Origin: Xestospongia muta
Taxonomy: Eukaryota; Porifera; Demospongiae; Haplosclerida; Petrosiidae
Reading direction: 5' to 3'
DNA length: 64,000 nt
Assembly (NCBI GenBank): GCA_963693285.1
Contig: OY848924.1
Coordinates: forward strand, 867,501 to 931,500
The translations under genes were made by a program, and so were the position numbers. The notes beneath the pieces are model-generated. The model saw only the letters and a list, made by a program, of their open reading frames with translations, had not been told where the DNA came from and did not search any database. Position 1 is the first letter of the stretch; every line of letters starts with the position of its first letter. Shown here piece by piece: positions 1-13,617 of this stretch.

Positions 1-261
1 TGGGTGGGTGAACTCTTTTGAGCGCCAATGTATTAGTTATAAAAACTAGCACTATATTGCATATCAGTGGGTGTGGTTTATAGAATAATAAAGTAATAGT
101 TTCTATGCCTTTTTATGTCCCTGTCATTGGTCAGGTTTGACATGATAATACAATAGCTATGATTATCTGTATTGATGACTGTTATATTGACTATATAGTT
201 TATTGTATGATAGTTCCTGTACTTTTTGTAATTGAGTAAATTTTCCTCTTTTGTTTTCTAG

Positions 262-3200
262 TTTGGTAGAACAGCAGCACATTATGCAGCAGAGAAGGGT
301 CATGTTGATGTTCTAAAGTTATTAATTGAAGAGGGACAAGCTGACATAAATGCTACAGATAATGTAAGTCATATTATAGTTACTTATGAGCTATTCCTTT
401 GAAGTATGACATTTAATATTGTCTTCAATATTGATATCAACCTCACTCATATCCAGACTGTCCAATATTTTGATAACATGTTTTTAGCAAAAGACATTCC
501 AAGAACAATAATCAAAAATAAAATTTTGATATTGGCCTACAATGTGTCAAACATAACCTGTTGTCATTATATCAATCAATGACAATACTTATTAATAATC
601 AATTAATTAATAGTCATGAATAATTAATACACAAAATTTAGCATGCTCTATGTGACCTTTATTGTGTGCTTCTTGGTGTAACTTGTACCATAATGATGAC
701 ATCACTATATGTCATGTGTTGATAATGGTAGTATGAATGTATGGTTTAGTTTTTTTGAGTTTAGAAGGTTAAGGCTTTAGGGTGTTTCTTGGTAACTTTT
801 AACTTGTTCTATAATGATGACATCAATATGTGTCATGTCATGATGATGTCATCATATTCAAGTTACACCAAGAACCACTCCCTTTATTAGCCCTCCCTCG
901 TATATACACATACTCTTGTGATTTACCTGTCTGTTTGTGGCTTCAATAGTTTTTGATCCTCTGTTATAATACACTTTATGTTGATTTTCCTATAATTGGG
1001 TAATAGCATTCTTAGGAACTTTATATATTCTAAATAGATCACCAATTTGAGGTGGAAGTACATTGACATGTGGACAAGCCATTTTGTTCATTTGTATGTA
1101 AAACAAATATTCACATGATCTAATGGACACATAGTGAGTGATACAAGGTAGCATAAGTTAGTAAAAGACAGTCTGTACTTCTATATGAACGATCATTACT
1201 ACGTCGAATAAATACCATAACAGCCATTTTGCTTTTTCACTCTCTTAACACATGCTCACATCTGTGTATATTTTACCTACATCCTCATTCCTGTTGTATG
1301 AGTCCTATATGTACTTGTCCCCAGACCCTTCATCTATTAGGGAAGGGTTGGCAATGTCAGACTAATATTGGTAATCTTTATTAACTAGTTAAAGAGGTAG
1401 TCTTTGATATGATCTCTAACATATGTACATACTTTTTGTCTTTGGATTTGTCATGTCAGTCTTCTTGTCATTGTATAATGTACAAGACTTTCTTTTGAAA
1501 TATTTAGTCTTTTTTCTTATGACTATATATCAAAAGTATTCTTCAAAATCATTATAACCAAGTTAATCTGTTTATTTGTCATCATATTACACATGAAATA
1601 TATATTATATTTCTTATAACAATACATTTGTTATTTATATTTTCACTATTTAATTTTAGGATGGCAATAATCTACTACATTTAGCCTGTACAAGTGGCAG
1701 TGAAGAAACCATACACCACCTTTTACATAATGTCCAGCTAGATCCAAATTATCTAGTAGCTCTAAACATTTATCAACAAATGCCACTGGATTGTATTCCA
1801 CCACGTGTATCTAGCAGTAATAGATTTCAATTACTGAAGTTGTTTCAACCATTCAAACAATGTCACATAGACTACCTCACAGAATCATATGCTAAATTAT
1901 TTCTCTGTGGAAAGACAGAAGCTGGTAAAAGTTCATTGGCTGCTGTTATCTCTTATCGTGCTGACATGGGACAATATGGTCACTATGATCCAGAAAAATG
2001 TATTGAAGGTGTTGTATTACAAACTACTGGAATTGAGTACCACAGTGTTCGTAGTTGGGAAATAGGAAATGTTGTAATTTACGATTTTGCCGGACATGCA
2101 GAATATTACAGTAGCCATGCTGCAGTACTGGAAACTCTCTTGTTGAGGTCACCAGCTGTCTTTGCAATTTTAAGCAACCTTACCGACGATGAGGAGATGA
2201 TTAAGAAAGACCTGCTTTTCTGGTTTAACTTTGTTGAAAATGTAAGCATGAAGTTAATTAGCTCAAGTCAAGTACTTGTCCTTGGAAGTCACATTGATGA
2301 ACTGTCCAGTGAAAAAGACTTCCAACCTTTTGTAAATGATGTAGCTAATCTGGCTGTTCGTTTTCAAAATTACAAAGGGTTTTTCCCAATAGATTGTCAT
2401 CGACCAAGAGGAAAAGGTGTAGAGATGTTTATGAAGAAATTAAGTGAGAGCTGTGAAGCTGTTGTGGACAAAAATGACAAGATGAGCTACCACTGCCACT
2501 GTCTAAATTCTTACCTTCAACAGCTGGAGGAGGTTGCTATTAGCCTAGATGAGCTATGTTCCAAATTAATGGAACTAAATGAGCCATGTCTTTTGACCGA
2601 TCGATCCATTGTGTTAGAATTTTTGACCATTCTTGGAAGTAAGGGTCTAATTTTGTTTCTGGCTAACACATGGGTAATTATTAACAAAAAGGCTCTCTTA
2701 ACTGAGGTAAATGGTGTCTTATTTAATAAAAGCATTGATCGTGTGCGTAAACCAGTTGCCACTAATACTGGTATAATGCCTGTCTCTACTCTAGCTAACC
2801 TTTTCCCTAAACACAACACAGATATGCTGATTCGCTTCCTAACAAGTCTACAATTTTGTCATGAAATAGACTCTTATGCTGTTTCTAGTATCACTAACAA
2901 TGTACCATCTGATGACTTCACTATTAGTAAAGATGAGAAATTTCTATTTTTTCCTGCACTTATTACAGAAGAAAAACCCACTTCAATCTTTGAAACAACA
3001 GATGGATTTGGTTGGTGCCTATGGTGTCCTGAATCACATCAATTTCTCTCCATGCGTTTTCTCCATACTCTTCTTCTTCACTTAGCTTATACTTGTTGTT
3101 CTTGTCCTCCTGAGGGAACTGATGATATTACTGATAATGCAGTGTTCCAAGAATTACATCGAGTATGTACTATGTGGAAAAATGGTATTTATTGGAAAGA

Positions 3201-6200
3201 AGAGGAGACTAATATTGAAGTAATGGTTGAGGTTACTGAAGACAACCGACGTGTTTCAGTTCTAGTATCTCACTGTAGTTTAATAAAAAGTTATCAACTC
3301 CGTACATCACTCATCAAAGAAGTACTTAAACTTAAAAATGAATTATGTCCATGTACTTCAAAACAGTTTATTATTCCACCTGGTGATGTTAAGGATGTCA
3401 TGGAAAAGAAACAGAAAAATCGTATCCTCTATGCTCTGAGAAATGTTGCTAAAGGAGTACTAATGAGAGAAACTGTTACTTCTTCTACTAACGAATGTGT
3501 TCCTGTCCATTTAGTCGTTGGTGAAAAGGAACCATACCTCTGTATTGCCCCTCTTGTGACCAAAGCTCTCTTTACTGACACCAACAAAGATCAACTACTA
3601 TCAGATCACTATGTCCAACGTATAAAAGAAGTATGTAAGGAGATTATGTCCCTCTATCCATCATCAGATTTTACATACCTCTCTGTAAGAGAACATCTCA
3701 ACAGATTTAGTATTTTTGTTGGACGTAATCCTTTGGTAAGTTTATATTGACTTTCTCTTAACAGTGTGTCTATGAAATTGTTTTATCTTCTCTACATAGA
3801 GTATACCTTCTCCACCAATAAAAGATGACTTAGTTATTATTACAGATTTTATTAACCCTGTTACCAAACTTGACAAACAGATGTCATCATCTATTACATA
3901 CAATGTTGGAGGTATGTCTACATGTCAAGAAAATGTCATATTTTCAATAATTTAGTTTATTTATTATTTAGTTTTCATGTTTTTATATCTACTTCATTTA
4001 TATTTGATTACTTTCATTAATTGTTATATATTGTTATATTACAGGTAGTAGTCAGGAGACAATGTTAACAAAGGATAGTTTAACTGATGAATTCAGTCAT
4101 TTCCCTAAATTATGTATGTTAGACAATCTTATATAACAGTTCTTTATCTTATTGTACTTACAGTGGAAAGACCTACAAGACGTGAACTTTTAATGCAACT
4201 AGCTTTTATCAATTTTCAATGGCGTAACATTGGTAATGGTCTTGGAGTGAGTTACAATGACCTTCAAGGTTTGGCTGAACGTAATGATTCAAATCAAACA
4301 AGGCTTGATCGAGTCATTCAAAATTGGTTGGACATGAATGGTCAAGGTGAAGGTGCTCCTGTCACTTGGATGACCATTATAGATGTCATCAAGGGACCAC
4401 TTGTTCAGAACATAACTCGAGCAAGGAGGATATATGAGTACCTGAAACAAAGTTCTGTACAACAGGATAGTCAAAGTAAGTGGACAATATGAGTTTTAAA
4501 TGCTATAATTATATTGACTGCTAACATAATAATACCATGGTCACTAAAGAGGTAATTAATTTACTCACATCAGCCATATTGGAGGTCACTTTAGGAGACA
4601 TTTTGTCATGGCTTTGCAAGTATGTTTAATTGTTATGGAACATGATAATAAAATGTTGACTATGAGATAATTGGAAAGTTTGCCTGTTAACAAAATAAAC
4701 AGTTTCAATTTTCAAGCTATGATTTTGTACGTATATTTTATTATAGGTAGTAACAGTGAACATGTTAGAGAAGAGTCCTCTAGAACTCATGATAATAATG
4801 GTACATATATACACTAGTATATACTATGTTCATTGTTGTAACTACAATTTTATAGGAGGTGTGGCACAAACTGACAAGAACACATTTGAGAATCAAACTA
4901 GTGGTAAGTAACTTTATCCATATCACTTAACCTGTACTTGATTATACAATGACTCCTAATGGTAATTGTTTATGTCCTTCATAATATAGGTGTTAATAAA
5001 AGTGTTAGTGAGTCTATAACTGAGGACAGTCACAGAGTAAATGGTAAGTTTATTATTACTATAATTGGTAAATGTGGTTCATTACATCATTGTATACATG
5101 CACAAATAAATATTGAATGTATCGTATTTTCTTATTTTTTAACTGTTCACATATTATATATACTTTAATATACATATTATATAACTGTTATATTGGAAAG
5201 CAATGTAATTATTAACATATAATTGTCACTTTGTTCTACTCAATATTCTATAGAATGTCCTAAGAAATCAAGTGTTCCTGATTCAACTGAAGGCTCTATT
5301 TCTGAGGACTTATCGATGGAACATCAGGTATGATTTATCCTCTTATATAGTAGATTGTATTAATTGTAATCATTAACAAATTTAATTTGTTAAAATATTA
5401 AGGGTTATTCCTCTTGTCAGTAAGTAGCTATTAACATAATAGCTTCTTTCAGTAGATTAGTGCCGAGATATTCAATAGCTTAATGTGAGAAAGGGTATCT
5501 AGCATATTCATAGGTAAGATAGCAGATCTCAGTGATTGCTCAACATGATGTAAAAAGTAGTTTTCGCATTAAGCAAGTGGGTGTCTGGTGCTTTGGCTAA
5601 GTCTACTGAGCAGTTATATCACTATATGTAGCCACACCCATGAAGCATTCTTTGTGGTTGTTGGTTCTTAGAAGCATTCCTAAGTTTGACATAGATAGAT
5701 TGATAGTTTTACTATGTGACAATAATTACTACTAACAATTACATTGTAATTCCTCACCTCCAGTCTTATCAATAATATAAACAATAGTTACATTATCAAT
5801 CTTGTGTATTGTAATACTACAATACTTTATACCTCATATATTATCACTTATATCCTGTATCCAATAGCAACATTCTACTAATGAACTATCAAGTGAACAC
5901 AAAACAGATACTCTCCCTAGTGATACTACACAACAAGGTAATATAAGACACCTAAATAATAAACACTACATATAATGTATGTGATGATTGTGTTTGTATA
6001 GAGTTATTCTATAGTCTAGATTGTTATAGTTGACATAAGTAGTTTATATATGTTGATAAATAGACTACTTAGAGTTGTATTTGATTACTGAGATCATGAG
6101 ATATTAAGATATATTAATTAAGTACTTCTCTTCTACATTGTTTACTAACTGTTCTTTAATTCAGTTATATTTCCTTTTATTGTTACATTTTATAGACACT

Positions 6201-6527
6201 ATTGATCCATCAGAAATATTTCTGGAATATTTTGCTGATGTTTGTGAAGCCATTGAAGTTAAACCCATGTTCATTGCTAACCGGCTCGTTGCTGCTAAGT
6301 TGATATCATTAACTTTAAAGAAAGATGTAGAAAATATGAGTGGTGATGATTATGACAAAGCAAATAAAGTAGTTAATGAACTACAAAGACAGGTTGATGA
6401 AAAAGGAATTGAGTCTTTAAAAGCTCTTTGTGGTTTCCTTCTAAAGCAGAACCAGGAGTTAAAGGACATTGGTACAAGAATGAAAAGTCAACTAGAAAGT
6501 GAGACGTTTTATCATACAACACTATAA
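262..6527 (+). CDS. Ankyrin-ROCO GTPase with death domain and CARD-like C-terminus (5' end outside window)
   Basis: Exons: 262-363, 1660-3735, 3800-3911, 4045-4113, 4164-4475, 4747-4800, 4856-4903, 4990-5043, 5254-5327, 5868-5937, 6196-6527; about 1,100 residues are visible and frame is kept throughout. The first two exons encode ankyrin repeats (RTAAHYAAEKGHVDVLKLLI; GNNLLHLACTSG). Exon 2 then gives a Roc GTPase: P-loop GKTEAGKSS, switch II DFAGH, and SHID where the G4 motif (N/T)KxD would lie, followed by a COR-like region. Exon 4164-4475 is a death domain (WRNIGNGLGVSYNDL ... RARRIYEYLK). Five exons of 48-74 nt encode a Ser/Glu-rich linker. The last exon is an alpha-helical, CARD-like domain. 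The order resembles the C-terminal half of DAPK-type proteins, so a kinase could lie upstream, outside the window. The likely role is adaptor or GTPase signalling in death or innate immunity (inference). Confidence 0.88.
666..878. mobile_element. Foldback/MITE-like element in ROCO intron
   Basis: Inverted termini at 671-685 and 859-873 match exactly over 15 bp (TCTTGGTGTAACTTG and its complement); allowing one mismatch extends them to 20 bp. Inside are further inverted copies of an ATGATGACATCA motif. It lies in the 1.3-kb intron between ankyrin exons. No target duplication or coding capacity was recognised. The remaining intron sequence (364-1659) has no other recognised feature. Confidence 0.5.
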
Positions 6528-6969
6528 TTATATTAGACAATTAATATTTGTATAACTGAGTCTTTAATGATGTTATAATTGAGTAATCTACTGTATATGA
6601 CAAATGTCTTTACTTTCTATGTACTGCAGGCTTAACTCCACCTACTTAATCTCCAGTCCTCTACATTTTTTACTTTTTATATTTGCCACTACATTTCTTT
6701 AATATAGCTGGTTAATGAATATACTTAAAACTTAGAGAGTCTAGACACTTAGTTTGTTATGTTATGGTTGCTGCTGTTTTTGTTAATCTTTTTATTGTTA
6801 AAATACATGACAAATTTTATTATATCAATAACATAAAATGTGAAGTAATCCACAATTACATAACTACAATATTTCATTAAAACAATATACAACATCATTC
6901 AGTAATTGTCTAATAATTTTCTATAACACATTTACTAACAGCAGTGAGTAGTTATCTAATGTAGTGTCT

Positions 6970-9900
6970 TTATTGATGAGTAGATTGATCAACAAGACGT
7001 TTAAAGAGTTGAACTAGTTGGTCAAGTTTATCTTGTACATCCTACAATAGTGACATATAACTAGAATATATAAAATAGTACTAACTTGACTAGCTAAGTA
7101 TTGTTTTGTTTGTAGTATTAGTTCCACTATTTTCCAGTCATCAATCTCTCCAGGAGACACACCCTCTATTAGTTGAAGATTGAAACGAAAGAAAGGAATA
7201 GGATCACGATATTTCTGACATGAGATAGCAAATTTGTCAGCAGTTGTCTCTGACTCACTAATCTAGAGTAAATAAGAGATCATGTAATATATAAACTAAC
7301 AATGTTATATTATCAAACATCCTACATGGACATAACTGAACACAGTTTACATAGACAATAATTTATAACTAAGGAAGAAGGAACTGTTGCTCAGCTCATG
7401 ACCATATTTGGAAGTTTGTGTACATGTGAATACAATTAACTATGTCATGAATACAATTAAACATTCCCTTATAAGGTCATATGAGTTATCTACAAAAACT
7501 GTTGTCATTACTTCCTCTTCAATGAGACTATATGTTAACATTATTTACTTATACAACTCACAGCTTGACTTAACATGTCCACCATTTCTTTAACATACTG
7601 TAACTGTTTCTTAATATTAAATCCTTTGCCCCACTCTCCTCCTTCTAGTGTCTTGTCTGGATATATACCAGTACCCACAGACATAGCTAATAGAAAATGT
7701 CGCTCCGGTATTCCCATGGATTGGTCATACAAGTTGATCTCTTTCATAGCAAACTCACATGGATTATTAGCCATGACACCTCCATCAACATACTTGCCTT
7801 GATAGGGTGTAAAGTACATAGGAGCAGCACTAGTTGCTCTAGCTGCTTTCCATGCAGGAACTGTGGAAAGAAAGGAACAATACTTATCTATTGTTTAGCT
7901 ATATATTAAAACTTACTGTCTGTTAGTTCTGGTTTATCTGTCATAAAGTTATTAAAGAATTGAACTTTAAGTGGAAGTTGTTCTTTGTTAACAGTACATA
8001 TCATTATTCTAAGAAACAAATGATCATAAGTACACACTATATCAATCATACTTTGGTTTATGTATACTGTTAAGTGGAGTATCTCCAATTTCTCTTCTTA
8101 AAATGTGCTCAAGATTGCGTGATTTTTGAGCCATATTGAGGAATGTACCAGCAATACCTGAACCAACAAATACTTCATTCTTCATTTGAAAGTACACTTG
8201 TTTCATCTCTGTCAGTGTCTTATTACCTGTATATAACAATAAGTAACAAACACTTTATCAATACTTACCACAGTAACCTAGGATAGCTAACATTAGTAAG
8301 CTCTAGACTAGTGAACATCAGTACTTACCAAAGTGACCTAGGATAGCTACCATTAGTAAGCTCTAGACTAGTGAACATCAGTACTTACCACAGTGACCTA
8401 GGATAGCTACCATTAGTAAACTCTAGACTAGTGAACATCAGTACTTACCACAGTGATCTACCATTAGTAAACTCTACACTATCCAGGACTCTAGGCTAAC
8501 AGTTGTCCATATATAGATGTAAGCTATAGTAACACTATCTTTACTTACCATATACTAGTCCTAGTGCTACTATACCTCCAGTACTGGTACCTATGATCCA
8601 ATCAAAGAGCTCTGTAATCTTACGACCAGTACGACGTTCTAATTCCATCAACACCTCAATTTGAACAAGACCTCGGATACCACCTCCATCAAGAAACAAC
8701 ACACGATTTCCAGCAGTTTTCTTCCAACGATTAATATAGAAACGTTGATCACTCATTGCCATATCCTCAGAAACCTGCTCTCTGCTTCGTTGATTTAATG
8801 ACAAGAACTCATCCTCAGGACTTACATGGAGCTTCTTCTCTTGATGATGTATTTCAGTGTCCATAAGTCGTACTAAACCAGACATTCTCTCTGGTACCAT
8901 AAGACGTCCAATAATTTCATTCTTTAACTCATCAACATTTAATGATTCTAGCTCCTGAGGTAATGATGCTAATGATAGACACTCATTGATCAAAGGTTCT
9001 GGAAATTGACTTAGTAGCTCTAAGAGTTGACCCTGTTTTGCTAAATCTCTAGGTGTTAGTTGTTGATAGTTCTTTACTGATATATCAGCTCCAAATGCAA
9101 CAAGAATTTTGCCATACAAATAGTCATTTTTCTAAATAAAGTAAGTAAGTTTCATGATTACTATAATAAAACAATAAGTTGGAGAAAACTCAACTTTTAC
9201 ATGTACATGTATAATATACTGATCAATTAAAAATATAATTGGTCTCACAAGAGACTTAATTCTTGTATAACTTACCTCAGCTGCAATGTGTAATGGAGTA
9301 TTATCCAAGTAATCTCTTGCATCAATATCAAAGCCACACCCACTTTGAAGACACAGTAATAGTAACTTGTGACGATCTCTTCGTGGTTTCTGTACATACC
9401 AATGAAGAGCAGTATATCCTGCATCATCTCTGATATTAGGGTCTATAGTTTTATCTTTAAAGATGTCATGTAGTTGCTATAGAGATAATACATTAACTGT
9501 GTATGAGAGAAAGAAAAAGGAGAGTGTTAAACTCACATTTAAACTTGCTCTGTGAAGAGGAGGTAATTTTGATTTGGAAATTCCAGCCTGTATATAAAGT
9601 AACATTACGCATCAATCCATTGTATACTTGTTACAATATATCACATAACAAAATTAGACATTTCATTTGATAATTAAATACATCTTCAATTAAATATTGT
9701 TTAATATAATGTCATTGTTCTCTTATTCAGTAATAGAGTAGGAAATATAACAAAGGTTACTATTATGATATCATACTTTGTTCTCATCACACTAACCCAC
9801 TACACTTGTAGTCTTTATACTACTAATATATTTATTGATCTTATACCTGACTAATAACACTCTCTTCATCATCCATTCTAGGTCTAATATCAACAGTTAT

Positions 9901-11399
9901 ATCAGTAATGGGTGGAGTCTTATTCTTCCTCCCAAATAAAGGACTCTAAATGAACAAAAAATGCTAATAAATTACATAATTTTATTAATAAAACTACATT
10001 GTGTCAATATCCATTTATAATGAGAGTAGAATATACAGAGAATATACAGAGAATATACAGAGATTATCTGATTGTGTTTTCTTACATACTTTTACAAAGA
10101 GGTACAATTAAAGTTATAGATATTAACTTACACGTTTAATTGCACCAAATAATCCTTTAGATTTACTTCTCTCTGAAGATGATGACTGGAAAGATGCAGA
10201 GGATGCAGATCTAGGTAATTCTGGAGAAGTTTGACGTCGTTCATAATGATACAATATGGGAGGAGACTCAGTGACAGGAGCACTTTTCTTTCTATCTCAA
10301 AAAAATGAACAAAATATATTTAATATATTTAATATAGTTAATATAGTTAATATAGTTAATTGTAGTCAAATAGTTTCTTTACCTTGGAGGTTTATCAGGA
10401 GGTGTTCTCTTTTCTGTTGATGATGTAATATGATGTAATTCATCCTGGGTCTATACAGATAGTGAACACAATAAAAATGACATTACTTTATGAAAATCCT
10501 CACTTCATTAAATGATAAACCAGGTATTTCAAAGTTGGGTGTCTCTGGAGTTGATTCTCGTTCTCCCAGAAGACCACTAGTAGATATTTCATTTATATCC
10601 AACTATGTTAAAAGATACATAAATTAATAGATGAATAAATTGATGGAATAATGAATGATACACTTTACATTACATAACATACTGTTTTCTCTTTAGTATC
10701 TTCTTCATTATCTCTTACATAATGATGTCGTATTGACATGAAATCATCAGTTGCCAAATCTAGTATAGGTATGAGACTGGGAGGATCAGACTCATATGGA
10801 CTCATACCGGTACCCTGGACTGGGAATGGAGCTATATAATGACCATTGGCCTTTGTTTTTGATTGTTCCTGATTTTTCTTTTGTTCAAGTTTGTATTCTT
10901 TACTTCCTTTAGAATAAACACGTTTTCTACCATCATCAGTTGACTCTTGAGTAATCTCATGTTCAAATTGTATTTCAGATACCTGTGTTATTGATATAGA
11001 ACCTCTACCTGGTACCTTAGTACGTGGTTTTGGAACTGGTTTTTGTTCAATAGTTGGCTGTGATTCTGATGGCTCTTGATATCGAAGTTCAATTAACTTC
11101 AATGAATCTTCACCATGGAAACTAGATGGGCGTGGTCTTTGCTGTGTCTGGTTCTCAGGTTCTGTTCGTACTGGCACTGGAGATCTTGAGATGTAGTTAG
11201 AGGATCCTGGACATTTACGCCTGGGTACTGGAATAGGCTGTGTTGTCTCCTGTTGCTGCAGTGTTGAGGGAGGAGGAGTTTCTTCTGATTTTCTGTGTGT
11301 TCTCTCTCTTAATTGTTTAAATGGGACAAGACGACTTTGGATATTAGGAACATTGAAATATGAAGAGGAATTTGTAGATGAGGGATCATATGATGCCAT
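6970..11399 (-). CDS. Calcium-independent phospholipase A2-like ankyrin/patatin protein
   Basis: Thirteen coding exons (transcript order): 11399-10683, 10602-10504, 10450-10383, 10291-10132, 9945-9847, 9587-9537, 9476-9276, 9131-8549, 8226-8052, 8008-7917, 7860-7562, 7262-7086, 7041-6970; 930 aa in frame. The N-terminal ~380 residues are Pro/Ser-rich and probably disordered. Two to three ankyrin repeats follow (DDAGYTALHWYVQ; YLDNTPLHIAAE). The C-terminal patatin domain has the oxyanion motif DGGGIRGL, the nucleophile elbow GTSTG and the catalytic Asp in DGGVMANNP, so the Ser-Asp dyad is intact. LFDWIIGTSTGGI and RATSAAP strongly resemble PLA2G6-type enzymes, which hydrolyse membrane phospholipids at sn-2. 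It has fewer ankyrin repeats than vertebrate PLA2G6. The start is the ATG of MASYDP, just after a splice acceptor that implies a 5' UTR intron. The gene converges on the ROCO gene. Confidence 0.9.
8262..8480 (-). repeat. 60-bp mini-intron-like tandem repeat (about 3.5 copies)
   Basis: Lies within the phospholipase intron 8227-8548. Read on the sense (minus) strand, each unit has GTAAGT, then TACTAAT, then CTATCCTAG, then GTCACTGTG. The same unit occurs at 55651-56573 and 57925-58124. Confidence 0.85.
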
Positions 11400-12472
11400 A
11401 TTCCTGAGATATCTGTTAGAAAAATAACACAAAATACAAATAAAAATTGACATAAAATATTAAAAAATAACACAAAATACTAATGTCAACTATATAAACC
11501 AATTTTGTAATCTAATGATAGGGGTCACCTCATGACCTTTGACCTGTATCACTATAAAGTATATAGTATTCTAGATATAAAGGATGTTATACAGTCTATA
11601 ACAAAGCTATACTGAACTATAACTTAATACAGTGACACCACTCAGTACTGTGATTACTATTGAATGAGTTACTATCTAATACATCATGTTTTATTGAGTA
11701 AGAGAACAATGTCACTACTATAACACAATCATTACTTAACAATCAAATTTAATAAACATGTTTATACAATTGTTAGGAAAAGAAAGAAGGTTTAGGAAGG
11801 GCCAAGGCCTAAAAAATCTATTGATAAGTGGCCACTTAATACATAATACCTAAAAGAACAAGGGAGGTTCCTTACAATGCTGGTATGACCACAATCACTA
11901 GGAATACACCCTTAAAATAACATAGTAGTGACAAATGGATTGATAACTGTTATAACACAGAGGTGATTAATACCTGCTAACTAAACAGAGATTACTACTA
12001 CAATCAATACCATTAACAAAGACATCATATCATGCACTAACAAGTACCAAACATAATCACATTATCCAAGAATGTACCTGTATATATGACATTGTTCATT
12101 CCAACATTAGATTTATATAAACATCTATGTTAATACACTATATAGAATATAAGTTGTACAATAACTACTCACAAATAAAACTAGTATGCATTGATAACTA
12201 GAACTTAGTCAAGCAACACAACATTTAATGCTACATCATTCAATATACCATTACATATCTCACTATAACTCAATACTATATAGTACTATAAGATGATGAA
12301 ATTACTCAGTATTGACAAACTATGATATTATATTTGAGTAAGTGCAGACTATATAGTCTAGTTACATCAAAAACCAGCAATTATAAAACATTTATTTAAT
12401 TTAGCTTCCAGAAATAAGTCACTCATTACAATGCTACTTGCTAAAGAACGTTGCAGTTAAACAAGAACTTAC

Positions 12473-12600
12473 ATATATGTGTTATTGCCAAGGGATCTTT
12501 AATGCCCTAAGAGGGAAAGAACGTCGAATAGTTCGAGCTAGATGCCACTCCCCTCAACAACGATACTCATATATTGTATACAGCTATGAATATAATTAGC
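12473..12600 (-). other. Possible 5' noncoding exon of the phospholipase gene
   Basis: On the minus strand a consensus donor (GTAAGT, plus coordinates 12467-12472) follows a relatively GC-richer block. It could splice to the acceptor 15 nt upstream of the phospholipase ATG. The upstream limit is a guess. The interval 11414-12466 would then be its first intron; I see nothing else in it. Confidence 0.35.
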
Positions 12601-12891
12601 TGAGCTGTCCTCCGGATAACTTTGAGATATTCTCGTTTATTTTGCTATTTCCAGGAAACTATAATTCATTACAGTTATTATAATATATAATAAAAATTAA
12701 TAATAAATAAAAATATTGCTAACGTTTAAAGGTCACTTGTCTAAGCCTGTTAAGATCAGTATCTAAACAGCAAAGTACTGGACCTCTAAGAACATCATAA
12801 TTTCATAACATAAAATGAGTAATGATTGCCTATATCCATTGAATAGAGTATATGAAAATGACTTTGAATACAAATATTCCTTAAGTATCAA

Positions 12892-13578
12892 CTAGCACTT
12901 TATTACACTCCAGGTATAAGCAGCACAGTCTCCACCCACTGTTGCTATATGATCAGTCTTCTTGTCCCAGACTAATCCCTCCACTGATCCACAATGCATT
13001 TTATGACAAGAAACCATTTGAGCTGTGATCACATGGAATAGGACAAGATAACCATGTTGAGTGGTAACCATTAATAGAGGCTAGAGAAAAAAAAGAGAAA
13101 GAGAGAGAGAGAGAAAGGAAGAGGAATAAAAGAGAGCACAAGAAGGATACATACACCTGTTAGACAGACAAGCAGATAATAAAATGCTACATCATCTTAC
13201 ACACATTTATCTGACAGTACAATTCAGCAGTGACACATCATTACATCTTAAGGAAACATGCATTATATTACATGTACATTTAAATGTATAGAATTAATAC
13301 AGTCCAATACATTATTAGTTTCTAATACAACATAACATTTTAATATATCATTAATTACTAGTACCTCTTTAGTTTGTAATACTTCATTAGTTTTATTAGT
13401 AGTAGTAAATGGACTAAAACCAAGGTATGTGAGTGTATGCCATCCATGAATTGACTGAGTAGACATAACATGGAGGAGGTTGAACTGTATATTAACAACT
13501 TCATATAGTCTGATAGTCTATAGGTACATGGATAGATTGGTAGATAAGATGAATAAGTAGTTAGTTATATAGAAATAG

Positions 13579-13617
<39 letters not shown>

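Noticed and set aside
2517..2819. 100-codon minus-strand open frame inside the ROCO exon
   Set aside because: Antisense to clearly conserved GTPase/COR coding sequence.
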